The notes: generated from the letters alone by a model not told the origin. Counted from the first letter of the stretch, positions 32,029 to 44,473 are shown. The stretch is DNA of 64,000 nucleotides from Sordariomycetes sp. S80-01Y (GCA_037042185.1 JAXQJY010000024.1:806001-870000), one strand, 5' to 3'. Translations and numbers: made by a program.

Positions 32029-34183
32029 ATGAATCCCGCTCAGGGCCAGATGCCTGGCCAGGCCGGCCAAGGCGCACAAAGCCCTGCGCAGCAAGCCGGC
32101 GCCCAGCAGGCCACGGGTCAGAATCCGAACCAGGCGACCTTGTACCAGCCGCATCAGATCCGCGCGCTCAACATCCTTTCCGAGGAGGAGAAGAACAAGT
32201 ATGTTGCCGGACTGGAAGGTCTGTGGGCGAAGATAAAATCCTCCCCCAACGGCAGCCCTGAGTACAAGCAAGCCACGGATAAGATCTGGAACTTCTCGAA
32301 GATGCTGCAGAACAAGATTTCCCAGCGCCAGGCACACTTGAGGCATCACCAGAACATGCAGGCCCAACAGGCTGCCCAGGCCCAGCAGGTGCAGCAAGGA
32401 CAGCAGCAGCCTCAGCAGCAGACTCAGCAGACGCAGCAGACGCAGCAGCAAACTCCACAACAGCGGCCCCAGGTACAGAATCAACAGCAGGCCCAGCAGC
32501 AAGCTCAGCAGCAGCCAGCCCAGCAGCCTCAGCAGCAAGCGATGAGCCAGCCCCAACTCCAGATGGCTCGTCAGCAGTCGCAGCAGAAGGCCCAGGGACA
32601 GCAGGTCGCGCCGAACGGGACGGTTCCGAATCAGGGCCAAGGTCAGGAGCAGCCCCAGCAGGCGAACAACCCACAGGGAAAGCTCCCCGAGCACGTCATG
32701 AACCACCTCAGGCAGCTGAAGATCAAGCCGCTTCCGGCGTACGAGAACAAGCCCGCGCCGGAGCAGCAGAAGCACCTAAACGACCTTCGCGCAAGGTACG
32801 GGAGAGCCTTGATGTCCGCTGAAACATCGAGGAATAAGATCAGAGCGATCGACTCGCAGGTGAAGAAGCGCGAGCAGGATGGCAACCCCTTTGGCGAGGA
32901 CGACTTGAAGAAGCTCAACGAGCAGAGGGCGGCGGCCACCAAGCAGGAGGGCGATGCCCGGAGATGGATTGAGGGCTTCAGAAAGGCGCACGTTATTGGA
33001 GACGGAACAAACAACGCTCAGAACGGCAACAGCCAGAACATGCAAGGTGCCAACGCTGCCGGCGCTCCTCAGGCGCCTCAGCAGCCGAATGCCGCCGCCG
33101 CGAACCGTGCCTCGCCGCCAAATGGCCAGCCCCTGAACCAGAATGCCGCTGCTCAGCAGGCTCAGGCCCAGCTGCAGGCCCAGCAACGTCCCCAGCTCGC
33201 CAACAACGCTCAGCAGAACCAGCAGGCAGCCCAGGCTGGCCGTGGGCAGGCTCCGAACGCTCAAGGCCCCCAGAGTGCCACCGCTGGAGGCCCCGGGCGA
33301 GCCCTCAGCCACCAGGCTGCGATTAGCATCGCGAATCAGCGAGCCGCCAACACTGCGTCCAACGCCCAGGCGCAGCAGGCGGGCGGTCAGCAGCAGCCCG
33401 CAGTCGGCACGCCTACTTCGGCCGGCGGTGCGCCTCCTGCCAACCCCCAGCAGCCGGCCCAGCAACAGCAACAACAACCTCAACAGCCGCAGCAGGCGCA
33501 ATCTCAGACCCCCATCCAGCAACAGCAGGCTCAACCACAGCAGGGTCATCCTCACGCTCACCCAAACCAAGGGCAGACGCAAGCCATCAACTCCAAGCTG
33601 CCCATTCCCAAGGTGCTCCCTGAAAAGGCAACCGCCGTTCCCCAGGGAGTCCAGCTGGGTGGTGGCATCAAGGGGAACCGACCGACCTTGAACCAGGGCA
33701 ACACCACGATGGGAGCCGCCATGCATCAGCCCGCCTTGCAAAAGATACCCGCCTACAACAATGAGGCCGAGGGCGACCACGTCCTCAGCAAGAAGAAGCT
33801 TGATGAGCTCGTGCGACAGGTCTGCGGAGGCTCATCGGACGGCCAGGAAGGTAACCTCCTCACGCCCGAGGTCGAAGAGGTACGTTGACGAGCAGATCCG
33901 CGCAGAGTACGAATGCTAACATGCACAGAACGTTCTGAACATGGCCGACTCATTCGTCGACAACGTCCTCCACGCGGCTTGTCGGAATGCCAAGGAACGA
34001 GGGTCTAAGGTACTCGAGATCCGCGACATCCAGCTGGTCCTCGAGCGGACATACAACATCAGAGTTCCCGGCTACTCATCCGACGAGCTGCGTACGGTGC
34101 GCAAGGTGCAGCCGACGACAGGCTGGATCGCCAAGATGAGCGCTGTGCAGGCCGCCAAGGTGATGCCTGGGAAGGGGGAATAG
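32029..34183 (+). CDS. taf12: TFIID/SAGA subunit TAF12
   Basis: Predicted 701 aa from two exons, 32029-33879 and 33929-34183 (49-nt intron with GCTAAC branch site). The ATG at 32029 is the first in frame. The first 590 residues are dominated by Gln, Pro and Ala, broken by two folded-looking patches: one reads [20 protein letters not shown], the other is a charged helical region around residues 220-330. The C-terminal histone fold starts [17 protein letters not shown], with the intron inside it, and continues [19 protein letters not shown] and [23 protein letters not shown]12 pairs with TAF4 in TFIID and with Ada1 in SAGA. The long Gln-rich arm is usual in fungi. Confidence 0.93.
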
Positions 34184-35203
34184 GATTCATCCACGGGCAC
34201 ATCTGCGAGGCGTAGGAGGCGGTGATGGTTGCTGGCATGGGACATTGACGGTGCATGATTTTGGCGTTGGAACAATCGAGACAATCACCGTCTCGCTCAA
34301 GTGAGTTTTGCAAGGCGTTATGGCAGGGGTTTGGCGTCGTTCGGCGCAGGAATGTCTTTGATGAGGGTATAGTAATCTGCGGCCCCAACAGCTTGACTGC
34401 ACAGGTAGCCGCAATTCAGATAACACACTACCGTGAGCAGCCTATATCATTGACGTGGAAGTGTCTTATCAGAGTGTCAATATGATTGTACGTAGACCGT
34501 AGGCCCGAGGAGCAACAAACGATTGTTGCTACTACAGTAACTCGACTATCTCATCCCAGTACGAACACTTGTAGTTGCGATCTCGGGATGTATTGAAACA
34601 CTATCGCAAATCGACTACATAGACCTGATACGCCTGCGGCAGATGGCTGCGTTAGAGGTCTCGCCGGTCCGCGTCAGTTAGCGCAGGCAAAGCAGGTGCA
34701 GCTCAAGGCATCACTTCGACAACGTCACTCCTCTGAACCCCCACAGCGCGCCCGTGCACAGCACAACATCCCGCACAAGAGGCTGCACAAATCCCACCAG
34801 ACATAAAAGCTCCACCTATGGTACGCGACACCCCACCACCTTTCGCCGCCAAGTGAGGTACCATCGCCTGTCCAGCTCTCGCCTGACCAGGGCACCTCAG
34901 CCGACAGCGCTCGCTGGATCCTCTCAAGCTCGAACCTTCTTTGCTCCAAGAACGCAAGCGCAGCATCATCCAACGACTCTCGCAACGCCCGTCAGCACCA
35001 CCTCGATTTAACATTGCGAGCTTCCGGCGCGCCTTGACTTTTCTTTTCACCCATTATATTGGCACCGGAGCACCAGCTGCACCCTGACGAGTCCAGGTAC
35101 CAACGCGAGTCGCCCACGACTGACGCCCTTGTCATCCGTCCCCAGCGAGCTATCGACCTCACTCGGCCTCACGGAACCCCTACATCGGAGCTAGGACGCC
35201 GCT
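34184..35203. other. Intergenic between taf12 and rpn3
   Basis: 1.0 kb in a same-strand gap. The last 200 bases are the rpn3 promoter and leader. I see no gene or clear proteasome-type control element. Confidence 0.5.
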
Positions 35204-36978
35204 ATGCCTGGCAAAACGCCCAACAAGAGCGGCGACAAGCCCGTCGCGAACGGCACCAGGAGTAAGGCTGCGGCCGACAAGAAGGCCGCAAAGGACAAGG
35301 ACGGTGACGAAGAGATGACGGTCGTCGTGCCTCCCTCCAAGGGCACCAAGCAGGCTAAGACGCCCGCTGCGGGAGCTGAAGGCGATGCCATGGACGTCGA
35401 TGACGAGAAGGAGGAGGAGGTTGACCCGACAGCACAGGCTATTGCAGGTACGCGATAAGAGCTGAACCAACCGCAGCGAAGCGGGAACTGACGATGCGTT
35501 GCAGATATCAAGAGCAACTTTGCGTTGCTGGACAGGGCGGTCGCGCTGTTCGACGCTCGATTTTCCCTTCGAGCTCTACGATCCATCTCGCTCATTCGCA
35601 AGCGCCTGTCACCGGACGTCATAGGACAAGCCATTGCCGACACTGGCCACTTCGCATCCGACGATGTCTCGGCGAAGCTCACGCAGGCGCTCGGCCTGAA
35701 GACCCTACCCAGCGCAACCGAGGGCGAGCCGGTCCACGCTCCCAGCAAGGAGAAGGCAGCCATCCCCGAGATCGACGTGTTCCTCGGCATCCTCGTCCAG
35801 GTCCATCTCTTCGATTCGAAGCAGTACAAGAAGGGCGCCCAGTTCTCAGAATATCTGGCCGAGAGGGTGTTGTCCCTGAACCGACGCACGCTGGACTCGT
35901 TATCTGCCAAGGTCTACTTCTACTTTTCGCTCTTCTGCGAGAACATGGACCCGCTGCCTCCGTCGCCCGAGTCGCCCATCGTCGCCATCCGACCGACGCT
36001 CCTCGCCGCCCTGCGAACGGCGGTTCTGCGCAAGGACATCGACACCCAGGCCTCTGTCATTGTCCTGCTGCTCCGCAACTACCTCCTCACCTCCCACATC
36101 AACCAAGCCGACCTCTTGGTGTCGCATACCCAGTTCCCTGAAAATGCCGTCAACAACCAGGTCGCTCGTTTCCTGTACTATCTGGGTCGCATCCGCTCCA
36201 TCCAGCTACGGTACACCGAAGCACACGAGCATCTGACAGCGGCCACCCGCAAGGCGCCTGGAAGCAACTGCGCCCTGGGCTTCTCGCAAACAGCCACCAA
36301 GCTCCTGCTCGTCGTCGAGCTCCTGATGGGCGACATCCCCGAGCGGTCAACGTTCCGTCAACCGGCCATGGAGGAGGCTCTCCATCCGTACTTCCTCCTG
36401 GTTCAAGCCGTCCGCGTCGGCGACCTCGAGACCTTCGAGACCACCATTGCCGACCACGCCGACACCTTCCGCAAGGACGGCACCTACACTCTCATTCTCC
36501 GTCTGCGTCAGAACGTCATCAAGACGGGCATTCGCATGATGTCGCTCTCGTACTCGCGAATTTCGTTGAGAGACATCTGCATTCGTCTGCACCTGGGCAG
36601 CGAGGAGTCCGCGGAGTACATCGTGGCCAAGGCCATTCGTGACGGTGTCATCGAGGCAACCCTGGATCGCGAGAGGGGGTTCATGAAGAGCAAGGAGGTT
36701 GGAGATGTCTACGCTACGAGAGAGCCGGGTGAGGCTTTCCATGACCGCATCAGGGCGTGCCTGTCGTTGCACGATGAGAGTGTCAAGGTACGTTACATTC
36801 GCTCTGAGCGGAAGATCGAGACTAACAGCTGCAGGCAATGCGCTTCCCGATGAACCAGCACCGACTGGAACTCAAGAACGCACAAGAAGCGCGCGAGCGC
36901 GAACGAGAGATGGCCAAGGAGATCCAGGAGGGCGATCTGGACGAGGACGACCTCGGCGGAGACTTTGACGGGATGTAG
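35204..36978 (+). CDS. rpn3: 26S proteasome regulatory subunit Rpn3
   Basis: Predicted 556 aa from three exons: 35204-35447, 35505-36787 and 36835-36978 (introns 57 and 47 nt). The Lys/Asp-rich N-terminus is followed by helical repeats, including SLRALRSISLIRKRLS and SLSAKVYFYFSLFCENMDP. A PCI domain follows, with SYSRISLRDICIRLHL and AEYIVAKAIRDGVIEATLD. The Rpn3 tail AMRFPMNQHRLELKNAQEAR ends the protein. Rpn3 (human PSMD3) is a scaffold subunit of the proteasome lid, joined to Rpn7 and Sem1. Length and domain order are as usual for the family. Confidence 0.95.
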
Positions 36979-37391
36979 GGACGTACTGAAGCGAGATCGA
37001 GACAAATCAAAGCACCGTACAATGGGCGGAGGCTACTACTACTATCTCACGTGGTCCCCTTTACATACAAGGTTCCACGGCTGTTTATCCTGGCGCTGGA
37101 CGGAAGGACGGGGCAGGACGGTATAGACGTTTGTGGAGGCAGCAGACCTTGTTCTCACTTTAATCTCGACCGGTAAGTAACTCCGGCCGGTTGGGGACCG
37201 GGGCTGTCTGGCTCTGCCGTGTACAAGATTCTGGCGTGGAAGGGGAGCATAGGAATTTTAGTCACTTTGCAGTTCGTCAATGCTCTCACGCCTTACTATT
37301 GATGTTACTATGCGCGCGTCACTTGCGAGTGCCAACCTAATCTGCTATCAGGACGAACACAAAATCAGACGACGCGACTGCAAATGCATCC
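36979..37391. other. Intergenic, convergent 3' ends
   Basis: 413 bases between the stops of rpn3 (+) and the alpha-galactosidase gene (-). Nothing beyond UTR sequence seen. Confidence 0.5.
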
Positions 37392-38683
37392 TCAGCCCGT
37401 CGTCACCTTGACCACCGCCATGTCACCCTCCACCAAATCAAACGACACGCTCTCGCCAGTTCCCGTCTGCCCGCTGTACATCTCCTCCCAGTCGAAGCTA
37501 CCCTCGCCCAGCCCGGGGACGTCGGAAAAGTTGACCGAGACGGTCGCGGCCCCGTGCGCAGCTGTCAGGCCGATGGCCACGCCGTCGCTCAGCGGCCCGG
37601 CCCAGTAGGGGTACACCTCGCCGTTGACGGGCTCCGGGGCGCCGGGGGGCACGAAGGTGGTGGCGGCGGCGCCCAGCTCGTCCTGGTTGATGTCGATGAT
37701 GCCCTTGTTCTTGACGATGGCCAGGCTCGCGTCGGAGATGGTGCTGAGGTCGGTGCCGAGGATCAGGGGGGACTTGCAGATGGCCCAGAGGCCGAAGTGC
37801 AGCCTCTCCTGGGGCTCGGTCAGGACGTCGTTGCCGATGATGAGCATGTCGAGGTCGTTGAAGCCACCGGGCCCGGCGAAGTCGGCCAGGCCGGCGGCCT
37901 TTGAGCCGATGCGCACGACCGAGTCCCAGTCTTGCCAGTTGTCATGGTCGATGCGCCACGAGTTGCCGTAGTCGTCGCCGAACTCCCAAGGCGAGTCGAC
38001 GCCCCAGCTGCAGAGGTTGAACATGATGTTCTTCTCGTCGCGGACCGAGACGAGGGCGTCGCGCATGACGCCGTACCAGTCCGTGGTGTGGCCCTGGGGG
38101 TTGTTGCAGACCTGCTGGCCATGGTCGCTAGCCGGGTCTTCGCAAGGCGTGAAGCAGTTGTCGTGCTTCCAGAAGTCCACGTCCCAGTCGGCCAGCAGCT
38201 GGGCGTCCTGCTCCTCGTGCCCCCACGAGCCCGGGAAGGAGGCGCAGGTCAGGGTGCCGGCGCAGCCGTACAGGCCGAACTTGAGGCCCATGCCGTGGAT
38301 CTCGTCGACGACAGGCCGAATGCCCTGGGGCCACTTGTCCGGGTCCGGGACGAGGGCGCCCTCGGAGGAGCGCTCGCGCAGGGACCAACAGTCGTCGATG
38401 TTGATGTAGCTGTAGCCCAGCTCGGCGAGGCCCAGATCGTGGAACAGGCTGGCGGTCTGTAGGGCATACGTCTCCGAGGCAGAGTCGCATTGGGCCACGT
38501 TCTACATTATGGGTCCGGTCAGTGTAATGCGGTGAGCTTCGGGGTAGGGGACGGTCTTACCCAGGAGCTCCAGCCCATTGCTGGGGTCAAGCCGAGGCCG
38601 TTGTCCCAGCGTCGTTGGAGGGCGGCTGCCGAGGCGAGCTGCTGCCCTGCGGCGAGCGTAGCCAGGATCTCTGAATACTTCAT
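37392..38683 (-). CDS. GH27 alpha-galactosidase
   Basis: Predicted 410 aa from two exons, 38683-38561 and 38501-37392, with a 59-nt intron. The first about 20 residues (MKYSEILATLAAGQQLASAA) form a weak signal peptide, and the mature protein begins with the family start DNGLGLTPAMGWSSWN. Hallmarks are YINIDDCW, the nucleophile in DFWKHDNC (Asp155) and the acid/base Asp near residue 228 in NSWRIDHDNW. The C-terminal beta domain ends VVKVTTG. The enzyme removes alpha-linked galactose from galactomannan and raffinose-type sugars outside the cell. It adds to the plant-polymer set seen at 6.9-11.7 kb, but is not clustered with it. Confidence 0.93.
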
Positions 38684-38770
38684 CTTGAGACGCTATGTGG
38701 TTGATGACTGGACGTCTAGGTATGACAGATGATGATGCCACCTAGTCCAGCTTGATAGTCTGCTGCCCTT

Positions 38771-38776
38771 CTTATA
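38771..38776 (-). promoter_or_regulatory. TATA box of the alpha-galactosidase gene
   Basis: TATAAG on the minus strand lies 88 bases before the ATG. Support is motif and distance only. Confidence 0.45.
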
Positions 38777-39935
38777 CAATTTTGCACACCGCGGACCACG
38801 TATCCCCGGCGACTGTGCCCGGAGAATCGAGCGCTCCAGCTTGACGATGGTGCATCGCAAGCCAAGAGCCGCTGCGACATGTCGATCAGGAGCTTGCGCA
38901 CCAATGACTTACATCCCTCGGTGCCCCAGACGGTAGGGGAAATAGGCTAAAGCGGGGTGGGAGGCCACTGGGGAAGCTGGTGGATGCTACTCCGGCAGTT
39001 CGCCCGTAACGTCAATGGACAGGCGAGGTTGTCATACGGGTTTGCGGTGCAGCGACTTCCTATACTGGGCTGCTTGACGTGCTGCGGTCTCGGGGATTGG
39101 GCCGCGTAGAGGACCATAGGCTGAACGAGGGGCGGGGAAGGCCATGCTGCGCCGATATTAAGTTGCTCGACCGATGCTACCCTGTAAATATAACTGCTGT
39201 TGAGTTAGCATAGGCTATGCTTCCTAGTGTCAGAAGACGGTCCATGTCATTGATCTTGTGCTGGAGGCGCCGCCCATGACGTGGATGCAGCCGGTCGATA
39301 TGAAGCGGCTGTGGAGAGCTCTTCCCTGACTTGAAACATGCGCATCAAGCACGTATCAAACGATGTTTTTGGATATAGTTTGGATGTAGTTGTTTGGTGC
39401 TGTCCCTCGCGAGTGATTGTTGTTGAGGGTTCCAGCATCGTTAGAGATGATGGGCTTCACACGCCAAGACCACTCACCTTGACAGAACGGAAAGAACTAG
39501 GGACACAACCATAGAAACTTGAGGCAGCTGCCAGGCCAACTACAGCCATTGTTTGTTCCTGCCGAACACGCATGACTTATTGCTATCCTTAGTATTGCCG
39601 AGTGCCATTCGGGCCAACTTGAAGTCACGGTCCTCCCACCAGCCATCTCGTCGTGCCTCACTTCCACGGCCTTCCACTGACACCGACGGCTGCGTCCACG
39701 CCTTTGACTCACGGGCTCCGCTACGCCTCAGCCCTGCGGCGTCGTTCGACATGTCCGCCTCTGCTGAACATTGCCCGATCTGTCGAATCTCTGGGGCCGC
39801 GTTGTCGCGAATCCCTGTAGCGCTGCGCCTTTCTGCTTGACATTGTGCATGTGCGTGCATGACGATCGGACGGCTACCGAATGACAGACACCAGAGGGCG
39901 CATCGTGAGTCGCTCCTTGGGCAGAACCTAGCAGT

Positions 39936-39940
39936 TATAA
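39936..39940 (+). promoter_or_regulatory. TATA box of the LRR gene
   Basis: TATAA lies 76 bases before the ATG at 40016. Support is motif and distance only. Confidence 0.4.
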
Positions 39941-40015
39941 GAGATAGTCTCTACGTTTGATTTAGGTCTTTTTCTTAAGGATTCATACAGAGCCTCGATC
40001 AGACAAACTTGCATC

Positions 40016-42037
40016 ATGGCTACCGCAACACAGGTCCAGACCACCACACCAACACTGACACTCAACTCGAACCCAACTGCTACCAAGGAGCACGTCTCTG
40101 CGCTGGACGAAGCAATTCACTATGCCGGCCTCGCTCGAAAAGCCTTGAATGACCTCAACCACCATCTTCCTAACCTGTCACACTCGACGCCTTACACCGC
40201 CGAGGAGATCCTCGCCTTGCCGCTCTCAGCCCACCGCATTCCCGATGACCTGTACAACCTCCCCCGTCGAGGCTCGTCTCGCCATGAGCTGGCCTGCCTC
40301 ATCGCGCCGCTGCTGTCACCTTGTGAAGCCGACTCGCTCACGGCTCTGATCCGCTACGAGCAGGACAAGGTCCGACTGAAAGGCTGGGCAGCTCTGCAGC
40401 GTAAATACGACCGCTTCGTCGCAACGAAACGAAATGGTCGTGAGATCGAGGGGCTGCAGGGCCGTGTACCTCGCGGCATGCACTCCCCCGTCTGGACCAG
40501 CCGGATCCTATCTCAGGGGGCGTGGGACCCAACGGTCAAGCCTATCGGGCTTGAGGGTGTGAAAGCCGTGCCCATGCCGGTCCAGATTGCCGAGGGATGT
40601 GACCTTGCCCCTTTCTTCGGCCATCTCGACCGCGGGGGCACGTGGGAGCTTGTCGAGGACGACGAGGGCATCGAACTTGACGGCGGCAAGGGCGAGCCTT
40701 ATTACGGCACCAAAGGCGCCGAGTGGAAGAAGGGCGTGCTCTATGAGGACGGTCGGATGGATCTTTGCAAAATGGTCGTTGGGCCCGATCATATCTGGAA
40801 TCTCATGCAGTCCCTCGAGGCGAACGCCTTTGTCAAACACTTTCTGCTTGGGAATAATATCGTCGGCCCGTCCGGAGTACAGGCCATCTCCGATTTCATC
40901 AGGCGCTTTCCCGAGAGAATGGAGACATGGTACCTCGCTGGCAATTGCATCGATGGTGTCAGTCTCGGGGTGCTGGTCGATGCATTGGTTGGCTCGAAGG
41001 CCGTTACCAGCGTTTGGTTGAAGCGCAACCCGCTCGGGTCCGAGGCGGCTGAGCATCTGGCTCGACTGATCACTCAGACTCCGTGTTTGCGGACTTTGGA
41101 TCTTGACCAAACGGAGCTTGGAGATGCGGGCGTCGCTGAGATGTTCGCTCTTCTTGCTGCGTACAAGGATCCCGAGGGCGGTAAAATCCCCCTTCGTAAC
41201 ATCTACCTTAATGGCAACGGAGTATCCGTCCACGCCGTCAAGGCCATCGTTAGCTTTCTCAGATCGCCTCATTGTGGCCTCACGTCGCTCTACATGTCGT
41301 CCAACCCGCTCGGAAACGAAGGAGTCCCGGCTCTCGCCGCCGCACTGCAGCACGCACCGTACCTCACCCGTCTGTCATTACAATCAGTCGGCGTCAGCAC
41401 CAAAGGTGTGACTGCTCTGTGCGAGGCGTTGAAGGGGCATCCGGGTCTGAAGATGCTGGACGTTGGACAGGCGTTCGCAACCGAGGACCTGGGACAGGCA
41501 TACAACTTCATCGAGGACGCAGCTGTCGATTCAATTGGCGCAATGCTAAAATCAACTCAAAACCTGGAATATTTGAATCTCGGGCACTGTCCAGTCTCAC
41601 CCCCTCGAGTGCGCGAGCTGGGCGACGCCGTCCTCCAGGCACCATCGCTGCTATACTACAACGTCATATCCATCCTCCCCGATCCGGAGTCGCAAAAGGA
41701 ATCTTTCGTGCCATCCCGCGATCAGGCCATCCGCGAGCCCGGCCAGCGCAGCAAGGCCCAGGTCCGCGTCGACAAGGCCATCCGTCAGCATCTCGAGGCC
41801 CACGTCCGGGCCAGGTACGGCGACGACACGACTTATCTGCAGTTCATGGCGGAGGAGAAGCGCTGGCTGGTGAACGACAAGGATGTGAGGCGGATAGATA
41901 GCGTCTACCGCAATCGTGACATGGGCCTGGCGCGGAGGGGCATCATGAAGTTGGTGAAGGACTGGGAGGAGGGCGACGAGACGCTTGCGAGGGTGAAGGG
42001 GGCCGTTGGGCCGGCTTGTGCGATGCGACGCAAATGA
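40016..42037 (+). CDS. Leucine-rich-repeat (RNase-inhibitor-type) protein
   Basis: Single-exon gene, 673 aa. The N-terminal 240 residues lack a known domain; they contain helical stretches and a W-rich segment. From about 260 to 560 there are RNase-inhibitor-type leucine-rich repeats, for example TWYLAGNCIDGVSLGVLVDA, then SVWLKRNPLGSEAAEHLARL, LRTLDLDQTELGDAGVAEM and LTSLYMSSNPLGNEGVPAL. The repeats predict a curved protein-binding surface. The C-terminal 100 residues are charged and helical (KAQVRVDKAIRQHLEAHVRA). There is no NACHT or other NTPase, so it is not an NLR. No secretion signal is seen. The partner is unknown. Confidence 0.85.
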   Translation: MATATQVQTTTPTLTLNSNPTATKEHVSALDEAIHYAGLARKALNDLNHHLPNLSHSTPYTAEEILALPLSAHRIPDDLYNLPRRGSSRHELACLIAPLLSPCEADSLTALIRYEQDKVRLKGWAALQRKYDRFVATKRNGREIEGLQGRVPRGMHSPVWTSRILSQGAWDPTVKPIGLEGVKAVPMPVQIAEGCDLAPFFGHLDRGGTWELVEDDEGIELDGGKGEPYYGTKGAEWKKGVLYEDGRMDLCKMVVGPDHIWNLMQSLEANAFVKHFLLGNNIVGPSGVQAISDFIRRFPERMETWYLAGNCIDGVSLGVLVDALVGSKAVTSVWLKRNPLGSEAAEHLARLITQTPCLRTLDLDQTELGDAGVAEMFALLAAYKDPEGGKIPLRNIYLNGNGVSVHAVKAIVSFLRSPHCGLTSLYMSSNPLGNEGVPALAAALQHAPYLTRLSLQSVGVSTKGVTALCEALKGHPGLKMLDVGQAFATEDLGQAYNFIEDAAVDSIGAMLKSTQNLEYLNLGHCPVSPPRVRELGDAVLQAPSLLYYNVISILPDPESQKESFVPSRDQAIREPGQRSKAQVRVDKAIRQHLEAHVRARYGDDTTYLQFMAEEKRWLVNDKDVRRIDSVYRNRDMGLARRGIMKLVKDWEEGDETLARVKGAVGPACAMRRK

Positions 42038-42861
42038 TGGATGGCTATTGATGGAAAATGTGGGTTTCTATTGGTCAAATGATTTACGTCTGCATTCCCT
42101 CTTCTAAAGTTCCGATGTGTGCGTGGGCGGGAACCCCTTTGCAGTTAACCCCTTTTTCCTACCAACAAGGACCGCCACAGCATCAAGATCACCTCCCGAC
42201 ATGAGAATTGATGGCACTAATCTAAACACGTGCACCACCACAGCTCTCCAATCCACTAGCGATCTCCCAAATGAAAGAACAATCCATGCCATTACTATGT
42301 GAAACAGGACTAGGTGACAGCTCAATTATTCACAGACTATACCTGCTCCCGCAGCAAACATCGCCCCTACAGCCTTGACCATGGACAACCACCGCTAAAC
42401 AGCCTGCGGCCGCGCAGCTAACAGCACATCACCAGAGATTGGCCTGCCTGGCCACCATCGAAGGTGCGGATGAAGGAGGTTGACTGCTACTGGGATGTTG
42501 AGGCGCGACGCCGGTATCGATTGACGGCGCAGCGTGGTCGAGAGGCTAGAAAGGACAGTAGAGGATGCATCCTGAGACGAAGGTTGTGCTTTATAGAACT
42601 CATGTACCGAACTAAATGCAAAAACATGCCATCCCCGCTCAAAAGCACGTGCCAAAACTCCAACGCCAGCAACGGCGCCTTGACGCGCTTTTATCTACCC
42701 GCTCTTCATCACTGACAGCCTCCCAACTTCAGCGCCGGCTCTCATTATAGATGCCTCAAGCCTGTCCTCTGAAGCTGGTTGGCCTGAATATGCCTCCCAT
42801 CATCCCCAACTGGAACCGTCCACAGAGCCAGTCCGTGACTGCTTTACCGTCCGCGGGACAG
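42038..42861. other. Intergenic, convergent 3' ends
   Basis: 824 bases between the stops of the LRR gene (+) and tps1 (-). AT-richer in places. No gene or repeat recognised. Confidence 0.5.
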
Positions 42862-44473
42862 CTACTGGGTTGCCTCGTCCCCGACCTCCATAACCTTCTG
42901 GGTGACATCTTCGGCAGCAGACTTGACCTTCTGGCCCAGGCCGACCACCGCGCCTGAGACGTTCTTGAGGGTCTTGGTCTGCGTGTTCTCATTGCTGAGA
43001 CGGGTCATTTCGGCGACGAAGCTGGCGCCCCACCAGGCTGAGGTGTACTTGAAGACGTAGCGCTCGAGTTTCTTGTAGTTTGCCTCGCGCTGTTCCGGGG
43101 ACATGGTGACAGCGTCGTGGATGGCGTTGGCGAGCTCCTCGGTGTTCCAGGGGTTCACTATCAAGGAGCCATTGAGCGACTGCGCGGCGCCGGTGAATTC
43201 TGACAGGATCATGACGCCGTGGTTTTTGCGCTGGGTGGCGATGTATTCGTACGAGACGAGGTTCATGCCATCGCGCGTCGAAGACACGAGACACACGTCC
43301 GAGACGGCGTAGAGGGCCGTGAGCTCGTCGAAGGAGACGCTCTGGTGGAGGAAGTGGATGGGCATGAACTCGATGGTGCCGAACTTGCCGTTGATGCGGC
43401 CGACGAGCTCGTTGCATACGGCGCGTAGGTTTTGGTACTCCTCGACGTCCTGACGGGAGGGGACGGCGACCTGAACGAGGACGATCTTGCCGATCCACTC
43501 AGGGTGCTCCGTGAGGAACACCTCGAGCGCGTGGAGCTTCTGCGGCACGCCCTTGATGTAGTCCAGGCGGTCGACGCCGACGATGAGCTTGACGCCCTCA
43601 AACTTCTTGGAGAGCTGCGTGATGCGCTGCTGCACCGTCGGCTTCTGGAGGCCGTCGACGAACTTCTCGGGATCGATTCCAATGGGGAAAGCACCAATGG
43701 TCACGAAGCGGCCCTTGTAGTCCACGCCGTTGGGCGTTGTCGGCGTGCCGAGGATCCTCGAGCAGGAGCTCAGGAAGTGACGCGCGTAGTCGTACGTGTG
43801 GAAGCCGATCAAGTCGCAGTCGAGCAGACCTGTGAGCAGGGACTCGCGGACGGGCAGGATACGGTAGATCTCAGACGAGGGGAACGGCGTGTGCAGGAAG
43901 AAGCCGATGCGGACGTTTTTCCTAGAATTGCCCATCTCTTCGCGCAGCATTTGAGGAAGCAGCATGAGGTGGTAGTCGTGGACCCAGATGAGGTCGCCGT
44001 CCTGGATGTCGTTGACGACGGTCTTGGCGAAAAGGCGGTTGACCTCTTGGTAGGCGGCCCAGGCGGACTCGTCGAAGGTGATCTCACCGGGATGGTAGTG
44101 GAAAAGGGGCCACAGGATTTCGTCTGCCATTGTCAGTCTCTGCTCGATCATCACAGAAGCCGGGGAACTCACTCGAGAAGCCATTGTAGTGTCGGTCCGC
44201 CAACTCATCGTCGATGAAGACAGGGTGCGCGCCGTAGTCGTCCTTGAGGCGCTTCTTCATGCCCTCGACCTCGTTCTCAGGGACCTCAAGACCGGGCCAG
44301 CCATACCATTGGAAGCTTGTGGTCTTGCTCAGCCCGCTGAGGCCGGTGACGAGACCTCCAGAGGACATGGAAAAGTTGTACGAGCCATCTTCGGAGCGCT
44401 TGATGGTGATGGGCAGACGGTTCGAGAGGAGGAGCAGACGCCCAGAGGAGGCGTCTCCGTTCGCTACAGGCAT
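42862..44473 (-). CDS. tps1: Trehalose-6-phosphate synthase (UDP-forming)
   Basis: Predicted 520 aa from two exons, 44473-44173 and 44123-42862, with a 49-nt intron that joins HYNGFSN to EILWPLFHYHPGE. This is a GT20 enzyme making trehalose 6-phosphate from UDP-glucose and glucose 6-phosphate in the cytosol. Key stretches are LLLLSNRLPITIKR and SSGGLVTGLSGL at the N-terminus, WVHDYHLMLLPQMLRE, GVDRLDYIKGVPQKL and STRDGMNLVSYEYIA. Length equals that of other fungal Tps1 proteins, with a short C-terminal tail of about 40 residues and no phosphatase domain. AGGGG stress-type elements lie upstream. Confidence 0.97.

Larger units (their letters stand above)
38684..40015. other. Intergenic, divergent promoter region
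   Basis: 1.33 kb between the alpha-galactosidase start (-) and the LRR gene start (+). TATA-like elements lie near both ends (38771-38776 and 39936-39940). No gene seen between. Confidence 0.5.

Noticed and set aside
31954-33780. Two long minus-strand frames (273 and 334 aa), leucine-rich
   Set aside because: They are the antisense reading of the CAG/CAA-rich taf12 exon, where Gln codons read as Leu. taf12 has recognisable family sequence and good splice sites.
34801-34860. Proteasome-type (PACE/Rpn4-like) element before rpn3
   Set aside because: The sequence TTTCGCCGCC only partly matches the yeast TTTGCCACC element and lies about 360 bases upstream; too weak.
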